Below, one piece after another: positions 1-7,642 of a stretch of 19,625 bases of DNA (the stretch's first letter is position 1; each line of letters begins with the position of its first letter). Made by a program: the position numbers and the translations under genes. The notes under the pieces are model-generated. The model did no database searches, was not told where the DNA came from, and saw only the letters and a program-made list of their open reading frames with translations. The DNA is from Deltaproteobacteria bacterium (lineage in GTDB: Bacteria; Myxococcota_A; JAADFL01), in NCBI GenBank assembly GCA_013152945.1, contig JAADFL010000128.1:1-19625 (forward strand), given 5' to 3'.

Positions 1-180
1 ACCGTGGAGGCTCACCTGATCGGCTTTGATGGAGGAGACCTTTACGGCAGGAATATCAAGCTCGAATTTTACCACTATGTTCGAGGAATACAAAAATTCG
101 ATGGTCCCGGGGCACTGCGCAAGAGAATAGAAAAAGATATCCAGGAGGTGTTGGATGCATTGGCCGGTGTCTCGATGTAA
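1..180 (+). CDS. ribF: Bifunctional riboflavin kinase / FAD synthetase, C-terminal fragment
   Basis: This is the last 59 codons of a reading frame that enters from the left edge and stops at TAA 178-180. It reads as the end of the riboflavin kinase domain: an opening VEAHLIGF strand, then GDLYGRNIKLEFYHYVR, then KFDGPGALRKRIEKDI. These match the family pattern of a strand, a YG turn, an LxxEF strand ending in R, and the KF-x-L-x-IxxDI helix. RibF phosphorylates riboflavin to FMN and adenylates FMN to FAD in the cytoplasm. The adenylyltransferase half lies outside the window. The glycosyltransferase operon begins 88 bp downstream on the same strand, so read-through is possible. The family call is firm although only the tail is visible. 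Confidence 0.85.
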   Translation, partial: TVEAHLIGFDGGDLYGRNIKLEFYHYVRGIQKFDGPGALRKRIEKDIQEVLDALAGVSM

Positions 181-212
181 AACAGGTGAGACATGATTAG
201 GTCACATGATTT

Positions 213-230
213 AATTTTGGGACGAAAATT
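213..230 (+). other. Small AT-rich inverted repeat between ribF and the glycosyltransferase operon
   Basis: AATTTT (213-218) and AAAATT (225-230) can pair across a 6-nt loop. Just upstream, the 8-mer ACATGATT occurs twice (191-198 and 204-211). The stem is too AT-rich and has no following T run, so it is not a convincing terminator. It is recorded as structure in an otherwise unexplained 88-bp gap. Confidence 0.25.
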
Positions 231-265
231 GTGAGATGAGGAGCGTGAGATGGGGAGCGTGAGAT
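231..265 (+). repeat. 14-bp tandem repeat (2.5 copies) in the leader of the glycosyltransferase operon
   Basis: Two copies of a 14-mer (231-244 and 245-258) differ at one base (GTGAGATG[A/G]GGAGC), and a 7-base partial third copy (GTGAGAT) covers 259-265. Each full copy carries a purine-rich GAGGAG or GGGGAG core that resembles a Shine-Dalgarno sequence. The array ends 3 bp before the ATG at 269, so it occupies the ribosome-loading region of the first glycosyltransferase gene. A change in copy number would move or add such cores. A regulatory effect is inference only. Confidence 0.6.
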
Positions 266-268
266 AAG

Positions 269-1009
269 ATGTACGCAGGTTTGAAAGTGGCGGTCGTCAT
301 GCCGGCCCACAACGAGGCGAAATTCATAAAGAGGGCTATCAATTCGGTGCCCATGTTCGTTGATAGGATATTCCTGGTCGATGACGGCAGTGATGACGGG
401 ACAGGGGAAATTGCATCGGATCTTGCTTCCACCAAGCTTCAAATACTGGAGCATTCCACCAACCTGGGCGTTGGGGCCGCAATAGCAACAGGATACAAGG
501 CTGCAATTGATTATGGCGCCGATGTCGCCTGTGTAATGGCAGGCGACGCCCAGATGGATCCGAGGGATATGCCTGCACTACTGGATGCCCTTGCTGAAGG
601 AGCAGGTTATGCAAAGGGAAATCGCTTCTTATGGCCCGGACCAGAAAGACAACCCCTGTCCAGATACTTGGGGGGAATGGCGATTTCATATGTGAATCGG
701 GTCGTCACGGGATGCAAGGAAATCTTTGATTCACAGTGCGGTTATACCGCTATATCAAGAAGTGCCCTCAAGTTATTGGAACTTGACCAGCTTTGGCCCA
801 GATTTGGATATCCCAACGACTTGATAGCCAGGCTGCACGAAGCAGGAGTGGCAATAGTCGATGTGCCTGTGAGGCCTGTGTACGACGGACAAGGCTCACA
901 CATGACGCCATGGGTGGCCTTGAGAGACATTTCAGCCGTGCTTGCAAGATGTGGAATCCGGCGAATAACAAACAGGCAAGTCCAGGTAAGATGCGATTTT
1001 TCTTCTTGA
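269..1009 (+). CDS. Family 2 glycosyltransferase (dolichol-phosphate mannosyltransferase-like)
   Basis: This 246-residue cytoplasmic enzyme has a GT-A fold. The N-terminus VAVVMPAHNEA (residues 8-17) is the family 2 opening strand. VDDGSDDGT (37-45) holds the nucleotide-sugar-binding acids, and AGDAQMDP (91-98) is the DxD-like metal site. QCGYTAISRSAL (156-167) matches the segment conserved in polyprenyl-phosphate sugar transferases. There are no C-terminal membrane helices, unlike many longer family members. It probably moves a sugar from a nucleotide donor to a lipid phosphate or a growing glycan; the sugar cannot be told from sequence. The ATG at 269 gives the usual family N-terminus, but its best ribosome-binding core (GGGGAG, 252-257) is about 11 nt away inside a tandem repeat. 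It is the first gene of a five-gene run and overlaps the next gene by 19 bp. Confidence 0.85.
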   Translation: MYAGLKVAVVMPAHNEAKFIKRAINSVPMFVDRIFLVDDGSDDGTGEIASDLASTKLQILEHSTNLGVGAAIATGYKAAIDYGADVACVMAGDAQMDPRDMPALLDALAEGAGYAKGNRFLWPGPERQPLSRYLGGMAISYVNRVVTGCKEIFDSQCGYTAISRSALKLLELDQLWPRFGYPNDLIARLHEAGVAIVDVPVRPVYDGQGSHMTPWVALRDISAVLARCGIRRITNRQVQVRCDFSS

Positions 1010-2220
1010 CCTCTTCATATCCCAGGTTCAGGGGCGACTATGCCGGCTGGTTCGTGCAGTCCCTGGCAAGGGAACTGTCGGCCCGCGGGCACCAGGTACA
1101 AGTTTGGGCACCGTCGCCCTCAAGCGTTTCAAGCGGCTTTGCCGAAGAAGAAGGCGTTCGTGTCCGCCGCTTCTCCGCCCATTGGCCCCTATCGGAAAAT
1201 TTTCTCTTCTATAAACTGGGTGCGTACGAGAACCTTTCCTTTTCAAGAGCGGCATGGTTCCAGGTACCGTCTTCAATAGTTGCTTTTTCATATGCGGCAT
1301 CGAGAGGGCTTGTCAGCGCGGATGCGGTCGTTACCAACTGGCTTGCACCTGCAGGGTTGTCCGCAGCCATTGCCAACAGAACAATCAGTACGGCTTTGAA
1401 AGGTATGGCGGCGTTACCGGGAGAACATGGCAGAACCACGGCCAAACATATATGCGTCTTACATGGAAGTGATGTGGAAATCCTTCGTTCCGGCAGGTCG
1501 AGTGTAAGCCTGTGCAGGGCCCTTTCGCCTTGGATAGACAAGGCGTTTGCCGTATCCAGCAGGGTGGCTTCCAGGGCAGGCCCCTTGTTGCCGGACTCCC
1601 CGATCGATACCATGGATATTCCTCCCAAGCCAGGTCGTGATTTAAATGCCGGACAAAGGCCTATGGCCAGATCAACGGCAAGGAAGATGCTCGGACTTGA
1701 ATCACATCACAGGGCAATACTATTCATCGGCAGAATGACACCTCAAAAAGGACCGGGCCTTTTGTTATCCGCTGTACCATGGTTAAAATGCAGGAATGCC
1801 AAGGTGCTCATCGCCGGACCTTTTGACATGACTTTTCTTCAAAAGGCTGCAAAGATTCTTCATGTGGATGCAAGATTCTTCGAGGCCATGGATAGTGAAT
1901 TAAAGGAGACCCTGTTTTCAGCGGCAGACATCTTGGCCCTTCCATCACTCGAATCAGTCTCGGGACGTGGTGAAGGATTTCCCCTGATAGTCAAAGAGGC
2001 CCTTTCAAGGGGCATACCGGTTGCGGCTTGTCCTTCGGGCGGATTGAGCTGGAGTATGAGCTTGAAAAACTTGTTCCTGGCCCGGGATTTCACTCCATCT
2101 TCTCTTGCAGGTGCCATTGATTCGGCTATTCTAAGTGAGAGATTCGAACCGGCGAAAAACATTGATATTGAAAAAAAATGGGCAACGGCTGCAGGCATGA
2201 TCGAGGAAGCCTCAAGATGA
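991..2220 (+). CDS. Family 4 glycosyltransferase (GT-B fold)
   Basis: This is a 409-residue GT-B glycosyltransferase. The N-terminal Rossmann half starts MRFFFLTSSYPRFRGDYAGW and continues to a typical HGHxV-like strand (ARGHQVQVWAP). The C-terminal half shows the LFIGRMTPQKG strand-loop, an AGPF strand and the donor-site block GEGFPLIVKEALSRGIPVAA, which has both glutamates of the EX7E motif. The reading frame is open further upstream to an ATG at 793, but the added residues match nothing in the family. The ATG at 991 is preceded by AGGTAAG and starts exactly at the family N-terminus. It overlaps the upstream gene by 19 bp, and its TGA overlaps the next start as ATGA, so translational coupling is likely. 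Retaining glycosyl transfer is the family norm; donor and acceptor are unknown. Confidence 0.87.
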   Translation: MRFFFLTSSYPRFRGDYAGWFVQSLARELSARGHQVQVWAPSPSSVSSGFAEEEGVRVRRFSAHWPLSENFLFYKLGAYENLSFSRAAWFQVPSSIVAFSYAASRGLVSADAVVTNWLAPAGLSAAIANRTISTALKGMAALPGEHGRTTAKHICVLHGSDVEILRSGRSSVSLCRALSPWIDKAFAVSSRVASRAGPLLPDSPIDTMDIPPKPGRDLNAGQRPMARSTARKMLGLESHHRAILFIGRMTPQKGPGLLLSAVPWLKCRNAKVLIAGPFDMTFLQKAAKILHVDARFFEAMDSELKETLFSAADILALPSLESVSGRGEGFPLIVKEALSRGIPVAACPSGGLSWSMSLKNLFLARDFTPSSLAGAIDSAILSERFEPAKNIDIEKKWATAAGMIEEASR

Positions 2221-3371
2221 GCATGGTCCGAAAACCTCTAAAGGTCCGGTTTCTGGGTAAGCCACTCATACCGCCGTTTCGGGATTCGAGTAAAAATCTT
2301 ACAAGAGACCTTGTTTTATGCATGGACGGTGAAAATATCAAACCTGTCGTTTTTGGTGACCGGGATGTGTTTTCGCAAACTCCATGGGTTCATGTAGACA
2401 ACTGTAAGAAACGAGGGGATGATTATAACAGGTATTCTTCCTCGTTGATTGACCGGTTGCGTGTTCTTGTGCGCCTTGTCAAGCCGGACCCGGACCTCGA
2501 CCTGCTTCACGCAGTGTTCGCACCCACTGCACAGACGGCCCTGGTGACCCGGGTCCTGAAAAAGATCAAGAGGATTCCCTGTGTGCAGACCCTTGTGTCC
2601 AGGCCCGGCAAGTTGACACGTTTCTTACTCTTCGGCGACAGGATTATCGCCCTCTCCAAGACCAGACAAATGGAACTGGAACATCTCGGTTTTCACAATG
2701 TCGTACTGATACGGCCGGGAATTATTCCACCAGCCATGCCTGGTGAAGGCGACATCGCCAGGACCAGGAATAACCTGAAAATCGACGATGGCATAATGAT
2801 ATTGTTCCCCGGGGATCTTGCTCCTTTTGGCGGGTGGCGGGAAATGCTGGAAGCACATCGACTGGTCCTGGAAAAGGTACAATCCGCCCATCTAGTGCTG
2901 GCATGCCGGAAAAAGGGCAGGGGCAAAGCAGACTCGCCGGAACACGTCCGGCAGGCGGTGATTAACATGGGCATCGAGGAAAGTGTAGTAATACTCGATG
3001 ATGAGGTGGATGATATGGCTTCCTTGATCAGCGCATCTTCCATAGTGGCATTACCTGCACAAAGCCTGTTTGCAAAATCCGATGCACCCCTGGTGCTTCT
3101 TGAAGCCATGGCTCTTAAAAAGCCGGTGCTGGTCAGCCGCATTCCCGAGCTGCTTGAAATCGTGGAAGACGGAGCAGGCTTGGCCGCAAATACAGGTGAT
3201 CCGGCTGCACTGGCCCGGGCTATGCTTTCTGTAATCAAATCGCCGGAACAAGCTGGAATGCTTGGAGAATCAGCCTTCGTGAAGTTCAACCGGGAATTCA
3301 GCGCAACAACAATGGCGTTTCGACATGAATCATTGTACCAGGAACTGGCCGCGGATCGGAGCAGGTCATGA
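2217..3371 (+). CDS. Family 4-like glycosyltransferase with altered EX7E motif
   Basis: This is a 384-residue GT-B type protein. The N-terminal half is divergent. The C-terminal half carries the recognisable family 4 features: ILFPGDLAPFGGW, HLVLACRKKGRGK, and PLVLLEAMALKKPVLVSRIPELLE with the second glutamate of EX7E. At the first glutamate position, counting back eight residues from LLE, the sequence has Ser (KSDAPLVLLE). Donor binding or catalysis may therefore differ, or the protein may act as a partner to the upstream enzyme. The start is placed at the ATGA overlap (2217-2220) with the preceding gene; an in-frame ATG at 2178 would add 13 residues without family support. It is coupled by another ATGA to the methyltransferase gene. 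The substrate is unknown. Confidence 0.82.
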   Translation: MSMVRKPLKVRFLGKPLIPPFRDSSKNLTRDLVLCMDGENIKPVVFGDRDVFSQTPWVHVDNCKKRGDDYNRYSSSLIDRLRVLVRLVKPDPDLDLLHAVFAPTAQTALVTRVLKKIKRIPCVQTLVSRPGKLTRFLLFGDRIIALSKTRQMELEHLGFHNVVLIRPGIIPPAMPGEGDIARTRNNLKIDDGIMILFPGDLAPFGGWREMLEAHRLVLEKVQSAHLVLACRKKGRGKADSPEHVRQAVINMGIEESVVILDDEVDDMASLISASSIVALPAQSLFAKSDAPLVLLEAMALKKPVLVSRIPELLEIVEDGAGLAANTGDPAALARAMLSVIKSPEQAGMLGESAFVKFNREFSATTMAFRHESLYQELAADRSRS

Positions 3372-4090
3372 GTCGGAAGGATGCAAGACATTACTATGAT
3401 CAGGTGAGTAGTGCCTATGATGCGGCTCGTTTCGGGCGTTACCACGAACTAGCTGATGAAATCGCGGCCGAAGAAGTTGCAACAGCCTTTGAAGAATCCG
3501 GCCTGGTTCTCGAGGCAGGCTGCGGCACCGGCAGGATCCTTAAAAAACTGCAAGCCCTTGGAATACCCGCAATCGGCGTCGACATATCCATTGGAATGTT
3601 ATCCAAGGCGAAACAAAAAGGGTTTCGGGTGGTAATGGCCGACCTGATGGAATTGCCGATCGAGCCGGCAAGTATCTCCATGGTATGCAGTTTCAAGGTC
3701 CTTCCCCACGTTCACGATTTTGAAGGAGCATTACGCTCGCTTGCAGATTCGGTGAGGCCGGGAGGTAAACTGGTAATAGAGGTCTACAATCCAAGCAGCT
3801 TGAGGGGACTGGTTAAGAAGTTCCTTGGTGCGCGAGGTATAGTAAAGGGAGTGGTGGAGTCGGACATTCAAACATGGTACCATACACTTTCGGATGTCGA
3901 AAATGCCGGTAAACATATCGGCCTCCAGGTTGAAAGAGTTCGTGGAGTGAGAATAGTTACTCCTGCAGCCCGCTTGCTCGACGTACCGTTCCTGGGCAGC
4001 CTGCTGGAGGTCCTGGAAATCAAGCTTTCAAGTGGAAAGTTCACGGCATTGGCAGGCTTCTTGATAATAACCTTCAGGAAAGTGGCATGA
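3368..4090 (+). CDS. Class I SAM-dependent methyltransferase
   Basis: This is a 240-residue soluble protein with a Rossmann-type methyltransferase core. VLEAGCGTGRILKKL (from about residue 47) is the glycine-rich SAM-binding motif I. GVDIS (about 69-73) supplies the acidic residue that holds the SAM ribose. ADLMELPIEPASISMVCSFKVLPHV is the motif II/III region, and VRPGGKLVIEVYNP is the post-motif strand. The start overlaps the preceding stop as ATGA, and the stop overlaps the next start the same way. Lying between glycosyltransferases and a GT-C membrane protein, it may methylate a sugar of the glycan or a lipid intermediate. That role is inferred from context, because this family also includes quinone, small-molecule and tRNA methylases. 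Confidence 0.85.
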   Translation: MSRKDARHYYDQVSSAYDAARFGRYHELADEIAAEEVATAFEESGLVLEAGCGTGRILKKLQALGIPAIGVDISIGMLSKAKQKGFRVVMADLMELPIEPASISMVCSFKVLPHVHDFEGALRSLADSVRPGGKLVIEVYNPSSLRGLVKKFLGARGIVKGVVESDIQTWYHTLSDVENAGKHIGLQVERVRGVRIVTPAARLLDVPFLGSLLEVLEIKLSSGKFTALAGFLIITFRKVA

Positions 4091-5694
4091 CCGACAGGGC
4101 TAAGATTATTACTACATGTGCATTCCTTTTAATACTCGTTGTATCGGTTTGGCTGGGTGCTCTCCAGGTTCCGTTTGTCTATGACGATTTCGTGCATATC
4201 GTCGACCGGCCCGGCAATTTGGGAATTGCACAAGCACTAAGAGGAGGGTACCAGGAAACAAGGCCGTTATTCAACATCGTGGTGTGGGGAATCAAGGTGT
4301 TATTTGGTAATTCTCTTTATGCATTTCACGGTCTCTCTTTGCTTCTGCATTCGATATCCACGATCCTTGTGTTTCTGCTGGCAAGAAGACTCATGCCTGA
4401 AACAGGTTTTTCTGCTCCATTGTTGGTTGCTGCGCTGTTCGGCTTGCATCCTGTACAATCCGAGAGTGTTTGTTATATAAACAGCTTGTCCGGATTACTT
4501 TCAGGACTTTTTTTCATCCTGACCTTGTTGATCGCACCACCTCTTGCCGTTCAGAAGGGAAAGGCAGGAATCCGGTTTGCAACCGCATTTACGTTCCTCT
4601 TGGCACTGTTGTCAAAAGAATCGGCTGCAATTGCTCCTCTGGCGCTGTTCCTGGTGGATTTTGTGGCAATGAAAAGACAGGCCCCTGGTTCAGAAACCGC
4701 GGGTGACCTGAAAAATTTTTTCAGGTTGTTCCTGGCGAAACGCTGGGAACTCATTGCAATCGCCGTAGCCACATTGATAGTGCTGTTCACTGTTTTCAAG
4801 AACCCGCACAAGGGTATGGCCGGAACAGATGTAATGAGTATCAAGACTTTCTTCCTGACTCAGCTCGTAACCGTGCCCTGGTTTGTCAGGCTATGGTTCT
4901 GGCCCGATAATCTGAGCATCCTTCACCATCCTACGTTGCACTATACGTTGTTCTTCTTGCCCCTTTTGGGTCTGCTGGGGATCATGACAGCCATATTGCT
5001 TGCTTATCGCCTGCTGGGCAGAATGCCCGGCCTATTTTTGGGCTTGTCTCTTTTCCTGGTGACCATCCTGCCCACGAACTCGTTACTGCCCTTGAGGGAT
5101 TTTGCAAGCGAAAGATTCTTGTACATTCCCAGCCTGGGACTTGCAATCGTGCTGTCATGCATTGTGATGCACATTCCGGAGATGCTTCCCTTCAAACTCA
5201 AGTCGGCCGGGCCTGTTGCCTTTATACTCTTGGCAGGACCGTACGCAATGGCGGCATATGCCAGGGTACAGGTATGGCAGGATCCGCTGAGGCTCTGGTC
5301 CGAGGCGGTTGTTGAGTGCCCCGGAAGCGTGAGGGCCAGGACGAACCTGGCCAGGCAATTGGGCAAGCGGAAAATGTACAGCCAAGCGATAGCCGTGTTG
5401 AACCCGGCCATAGAACGAGCCCCGCGCGAGCCCGGTCCCAGGCTAAACCGGGGCGCAGCCCGGTTGCTGGAAGGAGATGCAAAGGGCGCACTGGAAGACT
5501 ATGAAGTAGTAGCTGCTTTGTACCCGCATTACAAAGATCCATGGATCGGGATCACCAGGGCCTATCTTGCAATGGGAAATTACCATGCAGCAAGGGAATC
5601 GGCAAAAGAACTGATCAAGTTGGATCCCAAGAACAAGTTGGCCAAAAAGGTCTTGTCTTCAAACAAGACTGAATCGCTCGACAACTCCAGATGA
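4087..5694 (+). CDS. Polytopic GT-C-like membrane protein with C-terminal TPR repeats
   Basis: This 535-residue protein has about ten hydrophobic segments in residues 1-400 and a soluble C-terminus of about 120 residues. Features of the TMTC/PMT-like GT-C family are visible: an acidic pair in the first extracytoplasmic loop (VYDDF, D33-D34), TRPLFN (59-64), HPVQSESVCYI (from 121), LLSKESAA and NSLLPLRDFASERFLYIPSLGL. From about residue 420 there are three TPR units (RTNLARQLGKRKMYSQAIAVL, PRLNRGAARLLEGDAKGAL, PWIGITRAYLAMGNYHAA). Relatives transfer a sugar from a polyprenyl-phosphate donor to protein or glycan on the outer face of the membrane. The gene is coupled by ATGA to the methyltransferase and ends the operon, which fits a last transfer step. 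The activity is inferred; the fold assignment is firm. Confidence 0.8.
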   Translation: MTDRAKIITTCAFLLILVVSVWLGALQVPFVYDDFVHIVDRPGNLGIAQALRGGYQETRPLFNIVVWGIKVLFGNSLYAFHGLSLLLHSISTILVFLLARRLMPETGFSAPLLVAALFGLHPVQSESVCYINSLSGLLSGLFFILTLLIAPPLAVQKGKAGIRFATAFTFLLALLSKESAAIAPLALFLVDFVAMKRQAPGSETAGDLKNFFRLFLAKRWELIAIAVATLIVLFTVFKNPHKGMAGTDVMSIKTFFLTQLVTVPWFVRLWFWPDNLSILHHPTLHYTLFFLPLLGLLGIMTAILLAYRLLGRMPGLFLGLSLFLVTILPTNSLLPLRDFASERFLYIPSLGLAIVLSCIVMHIPEMLPFKLKSAGPVAFILLAGPYAMAAYARVQVWQDPLRLWSEAVVECPGSVRARTNLARQLGKRKMYSQAIAVLNPAIERAPREPGPRLNRGAARLLEGDAKGALEDYEVVAALYPHYKDPWIGITRAYLAMGNYHAARESAKELIKLDPKNKLAKKVLSSNKTESLDNSR

Positions 5695-5751
5695 TATTTA
5701 GGTCCAAAGTCGGCTTGCCGTCAAGGTGCCTGCATGGAAGAATACTTCAGA

Positions 5752-6603
5752 TTAACAGGCATACGTTCCAGGCGGGAACCGGGATCGCCCCATGGAAGGT
5801 TTTGTTGATTTGATATTCCCTGGGGCGACCCCGGTCTGAAAAAGGTGGTAGCGGGGTTTGGTGCAGGCTCTATCACTCACTTTGCAGCTTGAGGCATTTT
5901 TCGAGCCATTTAAAGACCGGGCCCTTTTGTAATCATGCAGTTCCCCCCTATCCGCAAACGAGGCATAACGCCCGTCACCGATTACGATGTGGTCCAGAAC
6001 CGAAATGCCGAGCAATGAGCCTGCATTTACGAGTCTTGCCGTCAGTTCCCTGTCATCCCGGGAAGGCAGGGGATCCCCGCTCGGGTGGTTGTGCACGAAA
6101 ATAACGCTGGAGGCCTTGTATAATAAAAGAGATCTGAAAACCTCCCTGGGATCCACCGTGCACGAGCTGCCTCCTCCGGACGCAATCTTCAGCTCTTTTC
6201 TGCACCTGTTGCGATTATCCAGGGCAATGGCCAAAAAAATCTCCTTTGACATGTCACGCAACCTTGCATGATAGGTCTCAAACACATCAGCACTGCACAA
6301 GAATCGCTTACCCGGAAAAGCAGGAGCCGAATTAACTCTTCTTGCAAGTTCGAAAACTGCGGACAGGGTGGCTGCCTTTGCTTCGCCAATGCCTTTTATC
6401 AAAACGAGTTCCCTCGGGGCTGCCTTGGCAACTCCGTGTAAGCCGCCGTACCTTTCCATGAGTGCCGTGGCAATGGCCATGCACGAGTTGGATCTGAAGC
6501 CCGTATTGAGCACAATGGCCAGCAGGTCTTGGTCGGTAAGTTCTGAAACTCCCTGTTGTTCCAGCTTTTCTCTGGGTAATTTGGCTGCTTTGCCTGGCTT
6601 CAT
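5752..6603 (-). CDS. radC: RadC family JAMM/MPN+ protein with unusual C-terminal extension
   Basis: This is a 283-residue protein. Residues 1-90 hold the family's N-terminal helices and a helix-hairpin-helix (IKGIGEAKAATLSAVFELARR, 69-89). Residues 100-222 are the JAB1/MPN+ domain with the full zinc-protease-like signature H171-N-H173...S181...D184 (HNHPSGDPLPSRDD). The family normally ends close to FADRGEL, reached here at residue 222, but the frame continues for 61 residues of low-complexity appearance. That tail is encoded across a strong palindrome (5778-5835). The ATG at 6603 follows GGAAGGAG by 7 nt and fits the family start. RadC was named for DNA repair, but that role is disputed and the biochemical function is unsettled. 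It is a single gene facing the end of the glycosyltransferase operon. Confidence 0.88.
   Translation of the reverse strand: MKPGKAAKLPREKLEQQGVSELTDQDLLAIVLNTGFRSNSCMAIATALMERYGGLHGVAKAAPRELVLIKGIGEAKAATLSAVFELARRVNSAPAFPGKRFLCSADVFETYHARLRDMSKEIFLAIALDNRNRCRKELKIASGGGSSCTVDPREVFRSLLLYKASSVIFVHNHPSGDPLPSRDDRELTARLVNAGSLLGISVLDHIVIGDGRYASFADRGELHDYKRARSLNGSKNASSCKVSDRACTKPRYHLFQTGVAPGNIKSTKPSMGRSRFPPGTYAC
5778..5835. repeat. 58-bp imperfect palindrome in the 3' end of radC
   Basis: The arms 5778-5792 (ACCGGGATCGCCCCA) and 5821-5835 (TGGGGCGACCCCGGT) pair at 14 of 15 positions. After one mismatch, GGAA (5794-5797) pairs with TTCC (5816-5819), leaving an 18-nt loop. Neither strand has a T run after the stem, so it is not an ordinary intrinsic terminator. 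It may still block transcription between the converging operon and radC, or be a dispersed REP-like element. On the radC strand it is read in frame as part of the protein's odd tail. Confidence 0.7.
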
Positions 6604-6925
6604 TTCTAAACTCCTTCCATATCCGGCTCCATCAGCCGGTGTCGGGAGTTCTCTAAAGCAAGAGCTATGCCGTTTAGATTTTGCCTGAAATGCTACGTGG
6701 TTAACAAAAGAGCCGGTTATTCTAAACGTCTAAAATCCGGTTTGGCTGTCCAGATTCCGGTCAATTCTTGAATTCGGCCGGCTCTTAAACAAATCTATTT
6801 TTTCGAGGCCTTGCTTTCAGGCAGCGACCCCACGGAAAAGCCGGACCCGGCAATACTTTTTTCGCGGGAGCAGGTTGATTTACGGATAGCATGGAAAATA
6901 TGTCCCCGGGCAAACAGGATAACTG
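6604..6925. other. 322-bp gap between the REC-PilZ gene and radC; no gene seen
   Basis: No convincing reading frame or RNA gene is visible. The gap holds the radC ribosome-binding site next to 6603 and a 9-bp perfect inverted repeat, AAGAGCCGG (6708-6716) with CCGGCTCTT (6778-6786), around a 61-nt loop. In the minus-strand direction the distal arm runs into CTCTTTTG, so the repeat could be a weak terminator for the REC-PilZ transcript. The large loop makes this uncertain. CCGG-containing short motifs recur several times inside the loop. Confidence 0.4.
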
Positions 6926-7606
6926 CTAGGAATCCTGTCCTTCTATGAACTGCTCGATTGCCGTTATCACTTCCTTGGATGCCTCTACAAACTCTATTCC
7001 GTATCCCCTGGTGGGCATGGGCGGAACCTCCCGGACAACCTTGCCGACTATTTCCAGGTCCTTTGTTTGGTAAGGGAGCCGGAATCTAAGTTTGAGTCGT
7101 GAACTGACTTTCAAGGCAGATGAAGTCGCGATGAATATTCCGCCGATGGAGATATCCCTGGTTTCACCTTCAAAGACCTCACCTCCCTCTATACCGAATA
7201 TCTCCAACTGTATGGGAATTCTCATGTGCTTCCTGACAGGAATATCCAGGATCTTGGCGGTGCGTTTCAATAGATCTTCCAGCCTCAACGGTTTTGTCAA
7301 GTAATCGGCTGCTCCTGCATTGAGGCACTTATCCATGTCTTCCGGCCTCGAACTACCAGAAAATACTATTACGGGAATGTCCGCAGTCTTCGGATCATCC
7401 TTTAACTCCTTGAGTATGGAAAAACCATCCTTGCCCGGCATCTTGAGATCAACCAAAACTATGTCGGGATTACGTTCCCTGGATAGTTTCAAGGCATCAT
7501 CACCATCAGTAGCGGTCAGGACCTCGCACCCCTCACGATTGAATAGGGCTCTTCCCAGATTGACTACTATATCTGCATCATCGGCCATCAGGATTGTCTT
7601 CTTCAC
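6926..7606 (-). CDS. Response regulator receiver - PilZ domain protein
   Basis: This 226-residue protein has a receiver domain (1-120) and a PilZ domain (about 123-222). The receiver has the acidic pair D9-D10, the phospho-acceptor D53 (IVLVDLKMPG), S83 in the Thr/Ser position (VFSGSS) and K105 (YLTKP), so it should be phosphorylatable. The PilZ domain keeps both cyclic-di-GMP signatures: RxxxR at R125-R129 (RKHMR) and DxSxxG at D151-G156 (DISIGG). It probably joins a phosphorelay to cyclic-di-GMP sensing; the cognate kinase is not in the window. The start is GTG at 7606-7604, with GGAGG 6-7 nt upstream. The gene is divergent from murJ. Proteins of this layout are common in myxobacteria. Confidence 0.88.
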   Translation of the reverse strand: MKKTILMADDADIVVNLGRALFNREGCEVLTATDGDDALKLSRERNPDIVLVDLKMPGKDGFSILKELKDDPKTADIPVIVFSGSSRPEDMDKCLNAGAADYLTKPLRLEDLLKRTAKILDIPVRKHMRIPIQLEIFGIEGGEVFEGETRDISIGGIFIATSSALKVSSRLKLRFRLPYQTKDLEIVGKVVREVPPMPTRGYGIEFVEASKEVITAIEQFIEGQDS

Positions 7607-7642
7607 TTCAAGCCTCCAAAAGCCTCTTGCTCAACTTCAGCA

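Noticed and set aside
793-990. Upstream extension of the first GT-B gene to an ATG at 793
   Set aside because: The added 66 residues match no family, overlap the GT2 gene in another frame and precede an exact family-type start at 991.
2693-3445. 250-codon open frame on the minus strand opposite the second GT-B gene
   Set aside because: It is antisense to a clear family gene, rich in Ser/Ala/Arg as expected for a shadow frame, and has no recognisable motif.
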